Origin: Aristolochia californica
Lineage: Eukaryota > Streptophyta > Magnoliopsida > Piperales > Aristolochiaceae
Length of the DNA: 64,000 nucleotides
Assembly: GCA_029961685.1 (NCBI GenBank)
Contig: JARWKL010000007.1
Span: forward strand, 19,043,013-19,107,012
Reading direction: 5' to 3'
Of the stretch, positions 11,790 through 26,385 are shown piece after piece. A program made the position numbers and the translations under genes. The stretch's first letter is position 1; every line of letters starts with the position of its first letter. Under the pieces are notes generated by a model. It was not told the origin of the DNA. It did not search any database and saw nothing but the letters and a program-made list of their open reading frames with translations.

Positions 11790-13803
11790 TATAGCCCGTT
11801 ACGTATGATAAATCACTTTACAATACACTATGATTATTATGTCAGCTTTTTGCAAATGGGTAAAATAATGGCATGTTTCACTCGGGTAAATATCCCACCG
11901 CAAGTTCACTTGAGAATTTAATGAGCGTTTGTTATTCTCTTTAAAAGCTTTGCATCCATAGCTCATTTGCATCTTTAACATGTTTCAAACATGCATATCC
12001 ATTTTTAAAACATGTGTAGAAGAAATCTCTTTCTTGTAAAATTCCAAAATATTAGGGTCAAACTAGTGGACTTTCCGAAAATTGGATAACAAAACTTTTG
12101 TGTTCATTTGTGTTGGGTGAATAAATTTTCTTTATTTATATTTGATATTGTTTTAAATTTTTTCCATACATCAACAATAAAATTTTAATTTTCTTGTAAG
12201 CTAAAAGCCTTGTTTGTATTCGGGATGAAGGGAGAGCGAAAACTCCAAGTTTTTATTTAAGAAAAAAGTGTACATCAAAAATGGAAAAGCACAATGCACA
12301 ATTGTAGAGAGAGATAATTCCAAAGAGTGTCAATATATTTTAGGGATTGTAAGCTCTTTTTAGTTTTTATATCTCAAGTTTTGCAATCGTCGGGAAAAAT
12401 GGGTGGCGGACGATTTTTAACTGAGTGTTGAATTGCAATCCATAAGTCATTTCTTAATAAAATATAGCCCGTTACGCATGATAAATCACATTACAATAAC
12501 CTATGATTGTTTGGTCAAATTTTTGAAAATGGGCAAAATAATGGCTTGTTAGACTCGTGTAAATATCCCCCCGCACAATCACTTGAGAATTTAATGAGCG
12601 TTTGTTATTCTCTTTAAAATCTTTGGATCCATAGGTAATTTGAATCTTTAACATGTTTCAAACATGCATATCCCTTTTTAAAACTTGTGTAGAAAATATC
12701 ACCTTCATGTAAAACCAAGCTATTAGGGTTGGACTAATGGAATTTTCCAAACTTGGATACAAAAACTTTTGTGTACATTTGTGGTGTGTGAATAAATAAT
12801 TTTTATTTAAATTAGTTATTGTTTTAAATTTTTTCCACACATCAACTATAAAATTTTTATTTTGTTGTGATCTTTTTGCCTTTTCTGTTTACGGGATGAA
12901 GGGTGAGCGAAAACTCAAAGTTCTGATTTAAGAAAAAAGTGTACATCTAAAATGGAAATGCACAATGCACAAATGTCGTGAGAGATAATTCCAAAGAGTG
13001 TCAGATATTTTTAGGGATCTTAAGAAGTTTTAGGTTTTTATATCTGAGGTTTTGCAATCGTCAGGAAACGGGGGAGGAGGGCAATTTTTAACTGAGTGTT
13101 GACCTCCAATTCATAAGTTATTTCTTACAAAAATATAGCCCGTTACGCATGACAAATCACTTTACAATCATCTATGATTGTTAGGCCAACTTTTTGAAAA
13201 TGGGCAAAATAATGGCATGTTTGACTCGGGCAAATATCCCACCGCACGTTCAGTTGAAAATTTAATGAGCATTGTTTATTCTCTTTAAAAGCTATGGATC
13301 CATAGGTCATTTGAATCTTTAACATGTTTCTAGCATGCATATCCATTTTTAAAACATGTGCAGAAAAAATCTCCTTCAGGTAAAATTCCAATATATTAGT
13401 GTTGGACTAGTGGACTTTCCCAAACTTTGATAACAAAACTTTTGTGTGCATTTGTGGTGTGTGAATAAATTTTCTTTATTTAATTTTTTTATAGTTTTAA
13501 ATTTTTTTCGTATGTCAACTATAAAATTTTCATTTTGTTGTGATCTATTTCCCTTTTTGTTTACGGGATGAAGGGAGAGCGAAAACTCGAAGTTTTGATT
13601 TAAGAAAAATGTGTACATCTAAAACGGAAATGCACAATGCACAAATGTAGATAGAGATAATTCCAAAGAGTGTCTGTAGTTTTTAGGGATTGTAAGCACT
13701 TTTTCGTTTTATATCTTAGGTTTTGCAATCGTCAGGAAAAGGGGAGGCGGGGGGTTTTTAACTAAGTGTTGCCTCCCAATCCAAAAGTCATTTCTTACAT
13801 AAA
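11790..13803 (+). repeat. A-B-C trimer
   Basis: A at 11790, B at 12463, C at 13134. It resembles the 4648-6663 trimer: the A unit shares the gtttcactcggg variant and the B unit shares cttgtgtagaaaa and the shortened catgtaaaaccaagc. The C unit shares caatttttaactgag at its upstream junction. Confidence 0.93.
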
Positions 13804-15820
13804 TATAGCCCGTTACGCACGATAAATCACTTTACAATCATCTATGATTATTATGTTAGCTTTTTGCAAATGGGCAAAATAATGGCATGTTTGACTTGGG
13901 TAATTATCCCACCGCAAGTTCACTTGAGAATTTAATGAGCGTTTGTTATTCTCTTTAAAAGCTTTGCATCCATAGCTCATTTGCATCTTTAACATGTTTC
14001 AAACATTCGTATCCATTTTTAAAACATGTGTAGAAGAAATCTCTTTCTTGTAAAATTTCGAGCTATTAGGGTTAAACTAGTGGAATTTTCAAAAATTGGA
14101 TAACAAAACTTTTGTGTTAATTTGTGTTGGCTGAATAAATTTTCTTTATTTATATTTGTTATTGTTTTAAATTTTTTCCATACATCAACTATAAAATTTT
14201 CATTCTGTAGTAAGCTAAAAGCCTTGTTTGTTTTCGGGAAGAAGGGAGAGCGAAAACTCAATGTTTTGATTGAAAGAAAAAAATGTTCATCTAAAATGGA
14301 AAAGCACAATGAAAAAATGAAGAGAGAGGAAATTCTGAAGAGTGTCTGTAATTTTTAGGGATTGTAAGCTCTTTTTAGTTTTTATATCTCAGGTTTTGCA
14401 ATCATCGAAAAAAATGGGTGGGGGAGGATTTTTAACTGAGTGTTGAATTGCAATCTATAAGTCATTTCTTACAAAATATAGCCCGTTACGCATGACAAAT
14501 CACTTTACAATCATCTATGATTGTTAGGTCAACTTTTTTAAAATGGGCAAAATAATGGCTTGTTAGACTCGGGTAAATATCCCACCGGACTCACTTGAGA
14601 ATTTAATGAGCGTTTGTTATTCTCTTTAAAAGCGTTGGATCCTTTGGTCATTTGAATCTTTAACATGTTTCAAGCATGCATATCCATTTTTAAAACAGGT
14701 GTAGAAAAAATCTCCTTCATGTAAAATTCCAAGCTATTAGGGTTGGACAAATGGATTTTCCCAAACTTGTATAACAAAACTTTTGCGTTCATTTGTGGTG
14801 TGTGAATAAATATTTTTTATTTACATTAGTTATTGTTTGAAATTTTTTCCGCACATCAACTATAAATTTTTTATTTTGTTGTGATCTATTTGCCTTTTCT
14901 GTTTACGGGAAGAAGGAAGAGCGAAAACTCAAAGTTCTGATTTAAGAAAAAAGTGTACATCTAAAATGAAAATGCACAATGCACAAATGTAGAGAGAGAT
15001 AATTCAAAAGAGTGTCTGAAATTTTTAGGGATCGTAAGCACTTTTTTCGTTTTTATATCTAAGGTTTTGCAATCGTCGGGAAATTGGGGAGGTGGGCGAT
15101 TTTTAACGGAGTGTTGAATTCCAATCCATAAGTCATTTCTTACAAAAATATAGCCCATTACGCATGAGAAATTACTTTACAATCATCTATGATTGTTAGG
15201 CCAACTTTTTGAAAATGGGCAAAATAATGGCTTGTTTGACTCAGGCAAATATCCCACTACACGTTCACTTGAGAATTTAATGAGCGTTTGTTATTCTCTT
15301 TAAAAGCTTTAGAACCATATGTCATTTGAATCTTTAACATGTTTCAAGCATGCATATCCATTTTTAAAACATGTATAGAAAATCTCCTTCATGTAAAATT
15401 CCAAGATATTGGTGTTGGACGAGGGGAATTTCCCAAACTTGGATAACAAAACTTTTGTGTGCATTTGTGGTGTGCGAACGAATTTTATTTATTTACTTTT
15501 TTTATTGATTTAAATTTTTTCCATACGTCAACTATAAAATTTTCATTTTGTTGCGATCTATTTGCCTTTTTAATTTACGGGATGAAGGGAGAGTGAAAAA
15601 CTCGAAGTTTTGATTTAAGAAAAATGTGTACATCTAAAACAGAAATGCCCATTATACAAATGTAGAGAGAGATAATTCCAAAGAATCTCTGTAATGTTAA
15701 GGGATTGTAAGTTCTTTTTCGTTTTTGTATCTCAGGTTTTGCAATCGTCGAAAAAAGTGGAAGGCGGGGGATTTGTAACTGAGTGTTGACTCCCAATCCA
15801 AATGTTATTTCTTAGAAAAA
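13804..15820 (+). repeat. A-B-C trimer
   Basis: A at 13804, B at 14477, C at 15149, close to the 2.02 kb HOR length. The C unit carries the B-like tttcaagcatgc in its head but C markers elsewhere (ctcgaagttttg, gttgactcccaatcc). Confidence 0.93.
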
Positions 15821-17089
15821 TATAGCCCGTTACGCATGATAAATCACTTTACAATCATCTGTGATTTTTATGTCAGCTTTTTGCAAATGGGCAAAATAAT
15901 GGACTGTTGGACTCGGGTAAATATCCCACCGCAAGTTCACTTGAGAATTTATTGAGCATTTGTTATTCTCATTAAAAGCTTTGCATCTATAGCTCATTTG
16001 CATCTTTAACATGTTTCAAACATGCATATCCATTTTTAAAACATGTGTAGTAGAAATCTCTTTCTTGTAAAATTCCAAGCTATTAGGGTTAAACTAGTGG
16101 AATTTCCCAAACTTGGATAACAAAACTTTTGTGTTCATTTGTGTTGTGTGAGCTTTTTGCCTTTTTTTTGTTTTCGGGATGAAGGGAGAGCGAAAACTCA
16201 AAGTTTTGATTTAAGAAAAAAATGTACATCTAAAATGGAAAAGCACAATGCACAAATGTAGAGAGAGATAATTCTGAAGAGTGTCTGTATTTTTTTGGGA
16301 TTGTAAGCTCTTTTCAGTTTTTATATCTCAGGTTTGCAATCGTCTGGAAAAATGGGTGGCGGAGGATTTTTAACTGAGTGATGAATTGCAATCCATAAGT
16401 CATTTCTTACAAAAATATAGCCCATTACGCATGATAAATCACTTTACAATCATCTATGATTGGTAGGTCAAATTTTTGAAAATGGGCAAAATAATGACTT
16501 GTTAGACTCGGGTAAATATCCCATCGTAGGTTCACTTGAGAATTTAATGAGCGTTTGTTATTCGCTTTAAAAGCTTTGGATCCATTGGTCATTTGAATCT
16601 TTAACATGTTTCAAGCATGCAAATCCATTTTTAAAACTTGTGTAGAAAAAATCTCCTTCTTGTAAAATTCCAAGCTATTAGGGTTGGACAAATGGAATTT
16701 CCCAAAATTGGATAAAAAAACTTTTGTGTTCATTTGTCGTGTGTGAATAAATATTTTTAATTTAAATTATTTATTGTTTTAAATTTTTTCCACACATCAA
16801 CTATAAAATTTTTATTTTGTTGTGATCTATTTGCCTTTTCTGTGTACGGGATGAAGGAAGAGTGAAAACTCAAAGTACTGATTTAAGAAAACAGTTTACA
16901 TCTAAAATGGAAATGCACAATGCACAAATGTAGAGAGAGATAATTCCAAAGAGAGTCTGTAATTTTTAGGGATCGTAAGCACTTTTTTGTTTTTATATCG
17001 AAGGTTTTGCAATCGTCGGGAAAATGGGGGAGGCGGGCGATTTTTAACTGAGTGTTGACTTGCAACCCATAAGTCATTTCTTACAAAAA
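15821..17089 (+). repeat. Deleted A monomer and B monomer
   Basis: The A unit is 595 bp. About 77 bp of the AT-rich middle is missing at ~16150, where gtgttgtgtga runs straight into gctttttgcc. The ends of the lost segment share tgtga. The unit at 16416 is a normal B. Confidence 0.92.
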
Positions 17090-18435
17090 TATAGCCCATT
17101 ACGCATGAAAAATCAGTTTACAATCATCTATGATTGTTAGGTCAACTTTTTTGAAAATGGGCAAAAGAATGGCTTGTTTGACTCAAGCAAATATCCCACT
17201 GCACGTTCAACTGAGAATTTAATGAGCGTTTTTTATTCTCTTTAAAAGCTTTGGATCCATAGGTTGTTTGAATCTTTAACATGTTTCAAGCATGCATATC
17301 CATTTTTAAAACATGTGTAGAAAAAATCTCCTTTATGTAAAATTCCAAGCTATAAAGGTTGGACAAGTGGAATTTCCCAAACTTGGATAACAAAACTTTT
17401 GTGGTCATTTGTGTTGTGTGAATAAATTTTACTTTTTTTCATTTGTTATTGTTTTAAATTTTTTCCATACTTCAACTATAAAATTTTCATTTTGTTGTGG
17501 GCTTTTTGGCTTTTTTGTTTTCGGGATGAAGGGGGAGTGAAAACTCAAAGTTTTCATTTAAGAAAAAAGTGTACATCTAAAATGGAAAAGCACAATGCAC
17601 AAAGGTAGAGACAGATAATTCCGAAGAGTGTCTATATTTTTTAGGGATTGTAAGCTCTTTTTAGTTTTTATATCTAAAGTTTTGCAATCGTCGGGAAAAG
17701 GGGGGTGGCGGGGGATTTTTAACTGAGTGTTGAATTGCAATCCATAAGTCATTTCTTACAAAAATACAGCCCGTTACATATCATAAATCATTTTACAATC
17801 ATCTGTGATTGTTAGGTCAAATTTTTGAAAATGGGCAAAATTATGACTTGTTTGACTCGGGTAAATATCCCACCGCACGTTAACTTTAGAATATAATAAG
17901 CGCTTTTTATTCTCTTTAAATTCTTGGGATCCATAGGTCATTTGAATCTTTAACATATTTCAAGCATGCCTATCCATTTTTGTAACATGTGTAGAAAAAA
18001 TCTCCTTCATGTAAAATTCCAAGCTATTAGGGTTGGACAAGTGGAATTTCCCAAACTTGGATAACAAAAATTTTGTGCTCATTTGTGGTGTGTGAATAAA
18101 TTTTCTTTATGTACATTAGTTATTGTTTAAAATTTTTTCCACACATTACTATTACATTTTCATTTTGTTGTGAACTATTTGCCTTTTTTTTTACGGGATG
18201 AAGGGAGACCGAAAACTCAAAGTTCAGATTTAAGAAAAAAAATTTCATCTAAAATGGAAATGCACAATGCACAAATGTAGAGAGAGATAATTCCAAAGAG
18301 TGTCTGTAATTTTTAGGGATTGTAAGCACTTTTTCATTTTTATATCTCAGGTTTTGCAAACGTCGGGAAAAGGTGGAGGCGGGGGAGTTTTTACTGAATG
18401 TTGACTCCCAATCCAAAATTCATGTCTTAAAAAAA
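17090..18435 (+). repeat. C/A and B/C hybrid monomers
   Basis: The unit at 17090 has C-like gtttgactcaagcaaat but an A tail (catttgttattg, gggctttttggc, aaaagcacaatgc, gaattgcaatcc). The unit at 17765 starts as B (gttaggtcaaatttttg) and keeps B features to gttcagattt. It then ends as C (gattgtaagcac, gttgactcccaatcc). Confidence 0.85.
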
Positions 18436-19015
18436 TATAGCCCATTACGCATGATAAATCACTTTACAATCATCTATGATTGTTATGTCAGCTTTTTGCA
18501 AATGGGCAGAATAATAGCATGTTTGACTCAGGTAAATATCCCACCGCAAGTTCACTTTAGAATTTAATGAGCGTTAGTGATTCTCTTTAAAAGCTTTGCA
18601 TTCATAGGTCATTTGAATCTTTAACATGTTTCAAGCATGCATATCCAATTTTAAAACATGTGTAGAAAAAATCTCCTTCATGTAAAATTTCAAGATATTA
18701 GGGGTGGACTAGTGGAATTTCCCAAACTTGGATAACAAAACTTTTCTGTTCATTTCTGGTGTGTGAATAAATTTTCTTCATTGACATTAGTTATTGTTTT
18801 AAATTTTTTCCACACATCAACTATAAAAATTTTATTTTGTTGTGATGTTTTTGCCTTTTTTAATTAAGGGATGAAGTGAGAGCGAAAACTAAAAGTTTTT
18901 CGTAAGCACTTTTTTGTTTTTATATCTCAGGTTTTGCAAACGTCGGGAAAAGGTGGAGGTAGGGGATTTTTAACTGAGTGTTCACTCCCAATCCAAAAGT
19001 CATTTCTAAAAAAAA
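18436..19015 (+). repeat. Truncated A monomer, 580 bp
   Basis: A-type head (ttttgcaaatgggc, ccgcaagttcac). About 93 bp are lost near 18900, joining aaaagttttt to cgtaagcac. The end is C type, so a second A monomer follows at 19016. Confidence 0.9.
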
Positions 19016-21032
19016 TATAGCCCATTACGCATGATAAATCACTTTACAATCATCTATGATTATTATGTCAGCTTTTTGCAAATGGGCAAAATAATGCCAT
19101 GTTTGACTCGGGCAAATATCCCACCGCAAGTTCACTTAAGAATTTAATGAGCGTTTGTTATTCTCTTTAAAAGCTTTCCATCCATAGCTCATTTGCTTCT
19201 TTAACATGTTTCAAACATGCATATCCATTTTAAAACATGTGTAGAAGAAATCTCTTTCATGTAAATTTCCAAGCTATTAGGGTTAAACTAGTGGAATTTC
19301 CCAAAATTGCATAAAAAAACTTTTGTGTTCATTTGTGTTGGGTGCATAAATTTTCTTTATTTATATTTGTTATTGTTTTAAATTTTTTCCATACATCAAC
19401 TATAAAATTTTAATTTTGTATTAAGCTAAAAGCCTTGTTTGTTTTCGGGATGAAGGGAGAGCGAAAAACTTAAAGTTTTGATTTGAGAAAAAAGTGTACA
19501 TCTAAAATGGAAAAGCATAATGCACAATTGTAGAGAGAGATAATTCCAAAGAGTGTCTGTAATTTTTTGGGATTGTAAGCTCTTTTTAGTTTGTATATCT
19601 CACGTTTTGCAATAGTCGGGAAAAATGGGTGGCAGAGGATATTTAACTGAGTGTTGAATTGCAATCCATAAGTCATTTACTACAAAAATATAGCCCATTA
19701 CGCATGATAAATCACTTTACAATCATCTATGATTGTTAGGTCAAATTTTTGAAAATGTGCAAAATAATGACTTGTTTGACTCGGGTAAATATCCCATCGC
19801 ACGTTCACTTGAGAATTTAATGAGCGTTTGTTATTCTCTTTAAAAGCTTTGGATCCATAGGTCATTTGAATCTTTAACATGTTTCAAGCATGCATATCCA
19901 TTTTTAAAACATGTGTAGAAAAAATCTCCTTCATGTAAAACCAAGCAAATAGGGTTGGACTAATGGAATTTTCCAAACTTGGAAAACAAAATTTTGTGTA
20001 CATTTTTGGTGTGTGAATAAATATTTTTTATTTACATTCGTTATTGTTTTAAATTTTTTCCACATAACAACTATAAAATTTTTATTTTGTTGTGATCTAC
20101 TTGCCTTTTCTGTTTGCGAGATGAAGGGAGAACGAAAACTCATAGTTCTTATTTAAGAAAAAAGTGTACATCTAAAATGGAAATGCAGAATGCACAAATG
20201 TAGAGAGAGATAATTCCAAAGATTGTCTGAAATTTTTAGGGATCGTAAGCACTTTTTCATTTTTATATGTAAGGTTTTGCAATCGTCGGGAAAAGGGGGA
20301 GGCGGGAGATTTTTAACTGAGTGTTGACTTCCAATCCATAAGTAATTTCTTACAAAAATATAGCCTGTTACGTATGACAAATCACTTTACAATCATCTAT
20401 GATTGTTTGGTCAACTTTTTGAAAATGGGAAAAATAATGGCTTGTTTGACCCGAGCAAATATCCCACCGCACGTGCACTTGTGAATTTAATGCGCGTTTG
20501 TTATTCTCTTTAAAAGCTTTGGATCCATAGGTCATTTGAATCTTTAACATGTTTCTAGCATGCATATCCATTTTTAAAACATGTGTAGAAAAAATCTCGT
20601 TCATGTAAAATTCCAAGATATTAGTGTTGGACTAGTGGAATTTCCCAAACTTGGATAACAAAACTTTTGTGTTCATTGGTGTTGTGTGAATAAATTTTCT
20701 TTATTTACTTTTTTAAAATTTTTAAATTTTTTGAGTACGTCAACTATAAAATTTTCTTTTTGTTGTGATCTATTTGCCTTTTTTGTTTAAGGGAGGAAGG
20801 GACAGCGAAAAACTCAAAGTTTTGATTTAACAAAAATGTGTACATCTAAAACGGAAATGCACAATGCACAAATTTAGAGAGAGATAATTCCAAAGAGTGT
20901 CAATAACTTTTAGGGATTGAGCGCACTTTTTCGTTTTTATATCTCAGGTTTTGCAATCGTCGGGAAAAGGGGGAGGCAGGGGATTTTTAACTGAGTGTTT
21001 TCTTCCAATTCAAAAGTCATTTCTTACAAATA
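19016..21032 (+). repeat. A-B-C trimer
   Basis: A at 19016, B at 19689, C at 20359. The B unit has the short catgtaaaaccaagc variant. The C unit carries atgagtgcg-type changes (aatgcgcgtttg) and normal tttctagcatgc. Confidence 0.93.
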
Positions 21033-23026
21033 AATAGCCCGTTACGCATGATAAATCACTTGACAATCATCTACGATTATTATGTCGACATTTTGCAAAT
21101 GGGCAAAATAATGGCATGTTTGACTCAGGTAAATATCCCACCGCAAGTTCACTTGAGAATTTATTGAGCGTTTGTTATTCTCTTTAAAAGATTTGCATCC
21201 ATATCTCATTTGCATCTTTAACATGGTTTAAACATGCATATCCATTTTTAAAACATGTGTAGAAAAAATCTCTTTCTTGTAAAATTCCAAGCAATTAGGG
21301 TTAAACTAGTGGAATTTCCCAAAATTGGGTAACGAAACTTTTGTGTTCATTTGTGTTCGGTGAATAAATTTTCTTTATTTATATTTTTTATTGTTTTAAT
21401 TTTTTCCATACATCAACTATAAAATTTTGATTTTGTTGTAAGCTAAAAGCCTTGTTTGTTTTCGGGATAAAGGGAGAGCAAAAACTCTAAGTTTTGATTT
21501 AAGAAAAAAGTGTACATCTAAAATGGAAAAGCATAATGCACAATTGTAGAGAGATATAATTCCTAAGAGTGTCTGTAATTTTTAGGGATTGTAAGCTCTT
21601 TTTAGTTTTTATATCTCAGGTTTTGTAATCGTCGGGAAAAATGGGTGGGGGAAGATTTTTAACTGAGTGTTCAATTGCAATCCATCAGTCATTTCTTACA
21701 AAAATATAGCCCGTTACGCATGTTAAATCACTTTAAAATCATCTATGATTGTTAGGTTAAATTTTTGAAAATGGGAAAAATAATGACTTGTTAGACTCGG
21801 GAAAATATCCCACGCACGTTGACTTGAGAATTTAATGAGCGTTTGTTATTCTCTTTAAAAGCTTTGGATCCATAGGTCATTTGAATCTTTAACATGTTTC
21901 AAGCATGCATATCCATTTTTAAAACATGTGTAGAAAAAATCTCCTTCATGTAAAATTCCAAGCTATTAGGGTTGGACTAATGGAATTTCCCAGACTTGGA
22001 TAACAAAAGTTTTGTGTTCATTTGTGGTGTGTGAATAAATATTTTTTATTTCCATTAGTTATTGTTTAAAATTTTTTCCACACATGAACTATAAATTTTT
22101 TATTTTGTTGTGATTTGTATGCCTTTTATGTTTACGTGATGAAGGGATAGCGAAAACACAAAGTTCTTATTTAAGAAAAAAGTGTACATCTAAAATGAAA
22201 ATGCATAATGCACAAATGTAGAGAGAGATAATTCCAAAGAGTGTCTGTAATTTTTTGGGATCGTAAGCACTTTTTCCTTTTTATATGTGAGGTTTTGCAA
22301 TCGTCGGGAAAAGGGGGAGGCGGGCGATTTTTGACTGAGTGTTGACTTCCAATCCATAAGTCATTTCTTACAAAAAATATAGCCTGTTACGCAAGACAAA
22401 TCACTTTACAATCATCTATGATTGTTAGGTCAACTTTTTGAAAATGGGCAAAATAATGGCTTGTTTGACTCGGGCAAATATCCCACCGCACGTTCACTTG
22501 AGAATTTAATGAGCGTTTTTTATTCTCTTTAAAAGCTTTGGATCCATAGGTAATTTTAATCTTTAACATGTTTCTAGCATGCATAGCCATTTTTAAAACA
22601 TGTGTAGATAAAATCTCCTTCATGTAAAATTCCAAGATATTTGTGTTGGACTAGTGGAATTTCCCAAACTTGGATAACAAAACTTTTGTGTTCATTTGTG
22701 GTGTGTGAATAAATTTTCTTTATTTACTTTTTTAATTGTTTTAATTTTTTTGCGTGCATCAACTATAAAATTTTCTTTTTGTTGTGATCAATTTGCGTTT
22801 TTTGTTTACGGGATGAAGGGAGAACGTAAAAATGTGTACATCTAAAAATGAAATGCATAATACACAAATGTAGAGAGAGATAATTCCAAAGAGTGTCTGT
22901 AATTTTTAGGGATTGTAAGCACTTTTTCGTTTTTATATCTCAGGTTTTGCAATCCTCGGGAAAAGGGGGAGGCGGGGATTTTTAACTGAGTGTTGACTCC
23001 CAATCCAAAATCATTTCTTTCAAAAA
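21033..23026 (+). repeat. A-B-C trimer with short C
   Basis: A at 21033, B at 21705, C at 22378. The C unit is 649 bp: about 24 bp covering the aactcgaagttttg segment are missing near 22826 (ggagaacgtaaaaatgtg). Confidence 0.92.
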
Positions 23027-24371
23027 TATACCCCTTATGCATGATAAATCACTATACAATCATCTATAATTATTATGTGAGCTTTTTGCAAATGGGCAAA
23101 ATGATGGAGTGTTTGACTCGGGTAAATATCCCTCCGCAAGTTCACTTGAGAATTTAATGAGTGTTTGTTAATCTCTTTAAAAGCTTTGCATCCATAGCCC
23201 ATTTGCATCTTTAACATGTTTCAAACATGCATATCCATTTTTAAAATAAGTGTAGAATAAATCTCTTTCATTTAAAATTCCAAGCTATGAGGGTTAAACT
23301 AGTGGAATTTCCCAAACTCGGATAACAAAACTTTTGTGTTCATTTGTGGTGTGTGAATAAATATTTTTTATTTACATTAGTTATTGTTTTAAATTATTCC
23401 ACACATCAACTATAAAATTTTTATTTTGTAGTGATCTATTTGCCTTTTCGGTTTACAGGATGAAGGGTGAGCGAAAACTAAAAGTTCTGATTGAAGAAAA
23501 AAGTGTACATATAAAATGGAAATGCACAATGCACATATGTAGAGAGAGATAATTCCAAAGAGTGTCTATAATTTTTAGGGATCGTAAGCACTTTTTTCGT
23601 TTTTATATCTAAGGTTTTGCAATTGTCGGGAAAAGGGGGAGGCGGGCTATTTTTAACTGAGTGTTGACTTCCTATTCATAAGTCCTTTCTTACAAAAATA
23701 TAGCCCGCTACGCATGACAAAACACTTTACAATCATCTATGATTGTTAGGACAACTTTTTAAAATGTCAAAATAATGGCTTGTTTGACTTGGGCAAGTAT
23801 CCCACCGCACGCTCACTTGAGAATTTAATGAGCGTTTGTTATTCTCTTTAAAAGCTTTGGATCCATAGGTCATTTGAATCTTTAACATGTTTCTACATGC
23901 GTATCTATTTTTAAAACATGTGTAGAAAAAATCTCCTTCATGTAAAATTCCAAGATATTTGTGTTGGACTAATGGAATTTCCCAAACCTTGGTAACAAAA
24001 CTTTTGGGTTCATTTGTGGGGTGTGAATAAATTTTATTTATTTAATTTTTTTATTGTTTTAAATTTTTTTCCGTGCATCAACTGTAAAATTTTCTTTTTG
24101 TTGTGATCTATTTGCCGTTTTTTTTTTGCAGGATGAAGGGAGAGCGAAAAACTCAAAGTTTTAATTTTAGAAAAATGTGTACATCTAAAATAGAAATGCA
24201 AAATGCACAAATGTAGAGAGAGATAATTCCAAAGAGTGTCTGTAAGTTTTTGGGATTGTAAGCACTTTTTATTTTTTATATCTCAGGTTTTGCAATCGTC
24301 GGGAAAAGGGGGAGGCGGGGGATTTTTAATTGAGTGCTGACTCCCAATCCAAAAGTCATTTCTTACAAAAA
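23027..24371 (+). repeat. A/B hybrid and C monomers
   Basis: The unit at 23027 is A up to gggttaaactagtgg and B from about 23350 (aatattttttatttac, gttctgattg, gttgacttcc). The C unit at 23699 has the local variant gggcaagtatccc. Both units have close partners about 4.03 kb downstream, at 27060 and 27734. Confidence 0.9.
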
Positions 24372-26385
24372 TATAGCCCGTTACGCATGATAAATCACTT
24401 TACAATCATTTGTGATTATTATGTCAGCTTTTTGCAAATGGGCAAAATAATGGCATGTTTGACTCGGGTACATATCCCACCGCAAGTTCACTTGAGAATT
24501 TGATGAGCGTTTTTAAATCTCTTTAATAGCATTTCATCCATAGCTCATTTGCATCTTTAACATGTTTCAAACATGCATATCCATTTTTAAATTATGTGTA
24601 GATGAAATCTCTTTCATTTAAAATTCCAAGCTATTAGGGTAAAACTAATGGAATTTTCCAAACTTGGATAACAAAACTTTTGTGTTCATTCGAGTGGTGT
24701 GAATAAATTTTATTTATTTACATTTGTTATTTTTTTTAATTATTTCCATACATCAATATCAAATTTTTATATTGTTGTGAGATTTTTGCCGTTTTTGTTT
24801 TCGTGATGAAGGGAGAGCGAAAACACAAAGTTTTGATTTAAGAAAAAAGTGTACATCTAAAATGGAAAAGCACAATGCACAAATGTAGAGAGAGATAATT
24901 CCGAAGAGTGTCTGTAATTTTTAGGGATTGTTAGCTCTTTTTAGTTTTTATATCTCAGGTTTTGCAATCGTCAGGAAAATTGGGTGGTGGAGGATTTTTA
25001 ACTGAGTGTTGAATTGCAATTCATAAGTCATTTCTTACAAAAATATAGCCCATTTCACATCATAAATCACTTTACAATTAACTAGGATTGTTAGGTCAAA
25101 TTTTTGAAAATGGGCAAAATAATGACTTGTTAGACTCGGGTAAATATCCCACCGCACGTTCACTTGAAAATTTAATGAGCGTTTGTTATTCTCTTGAAAA
25201 GCTTTGGATCCATAGGTCATTTGAATCTTTAACATGTTTCAAGCATGCATATCCATTTTTAAAACATGTGTAGAAGAAATCTCCATCATGTAAAATTCAG
25301 AGCTATTAAGGTTGGACTAACGGAATTTCCCAAACTTGGAAAACAAAACTTTTGTGTTTATTTGTGGTGTGTGAATGAATAATTTTTATTTATATTAGTT
25401 ATTGTTTTAAATTTTTTCCACACATCAACTATAAAATTTTTATTTTGTTGTGATCTATTTGCCTTTTCTATTTACGGGATGAAGGGAGAGCGAAAACTCA
25501 AAGTTCTGATTTAAGAAAAAAGTGTACTCTAAAATGGAAATGCACAATGCGCAAATGTAGAGAGAGATAATTCCAAAGAGTGTCTGTAATTTCTAGGGAT
25601 TGTAAGCACTTTTTCGTTTCTATATCTAAGGTTTTGTAATCATCGGGAAAAGGGGGAGGCGGGCGATTTTTAATTAAGTGTTGACTTCCAATCCATAAGT
25701 CATTTCTTAAAAAAATATAGCCCGTTACACATGACAAGTCTCTTTACAATCAACTATGTTTGTTAGGTGAAAATTTTGAAAATGGGTAAAATAATGGCTT
25801 GTTTGACTCGGGCAAGTATCCCACCGCACGTTGACTTGACAATTTAATGAGCGTTTGTCATTCTCTTTAAAAGCTTTGGATCCATAGGTCATTTGAATCT
25901 TTAACATGTTTCTGGCATGCATATCCATTTTTAAAACGTGTAGAAAAAATCTCCTTCATGTAAAATTCCAAGATATTAGTGTTGGACTAGTGGAATTTCC
26001 CAAACTTGGATAACAAAACTTTTGTGTTCATTTGTGGTGTGTGAAAAAATTTTCTTTATTTACATTTGTTATTTTTTAAATTTTTTTTATACTTCAACTA
26101 TAAAATTTTTATTTTTTTGTGAGTTGTTTGCCTTTTTTGTTTTCGGGTTGAAGGGAGATCGAAAACTCAAAGTTTTTATTCAAGAAAAAAGTGTACATCG
26201 AAAATAGAAAAGCACAATGCACAAATGTAGAAAGCGATAAATTCGAAGAGTGTCTGTAATTTTTAGGGATTGTAAGCTCTTTTTAGTTTTTATATCTCAG
26301 GTTTTGCAATCGTCAGGAAAAATGGATGGTAGAGGATTTTTAACTGAGTGTTGAATTGCAATCCATAAGTCATTTCTTACAAAAA
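24372..26385 (+). repeat. A-B-C/A trimer
   Basis: A at 24372, B at 25044, C/A at 25716. The last unit is C in its head (gggcaagtatcc, tttctggcatgc, the shortened aaaacgtgtag) and A in its tail (catttgttatt, tacttcaac, aaaagcacaatgc, gaattgcaatcc). Partners lie at 28409, 29082 and 29755. Confidence 0.9.
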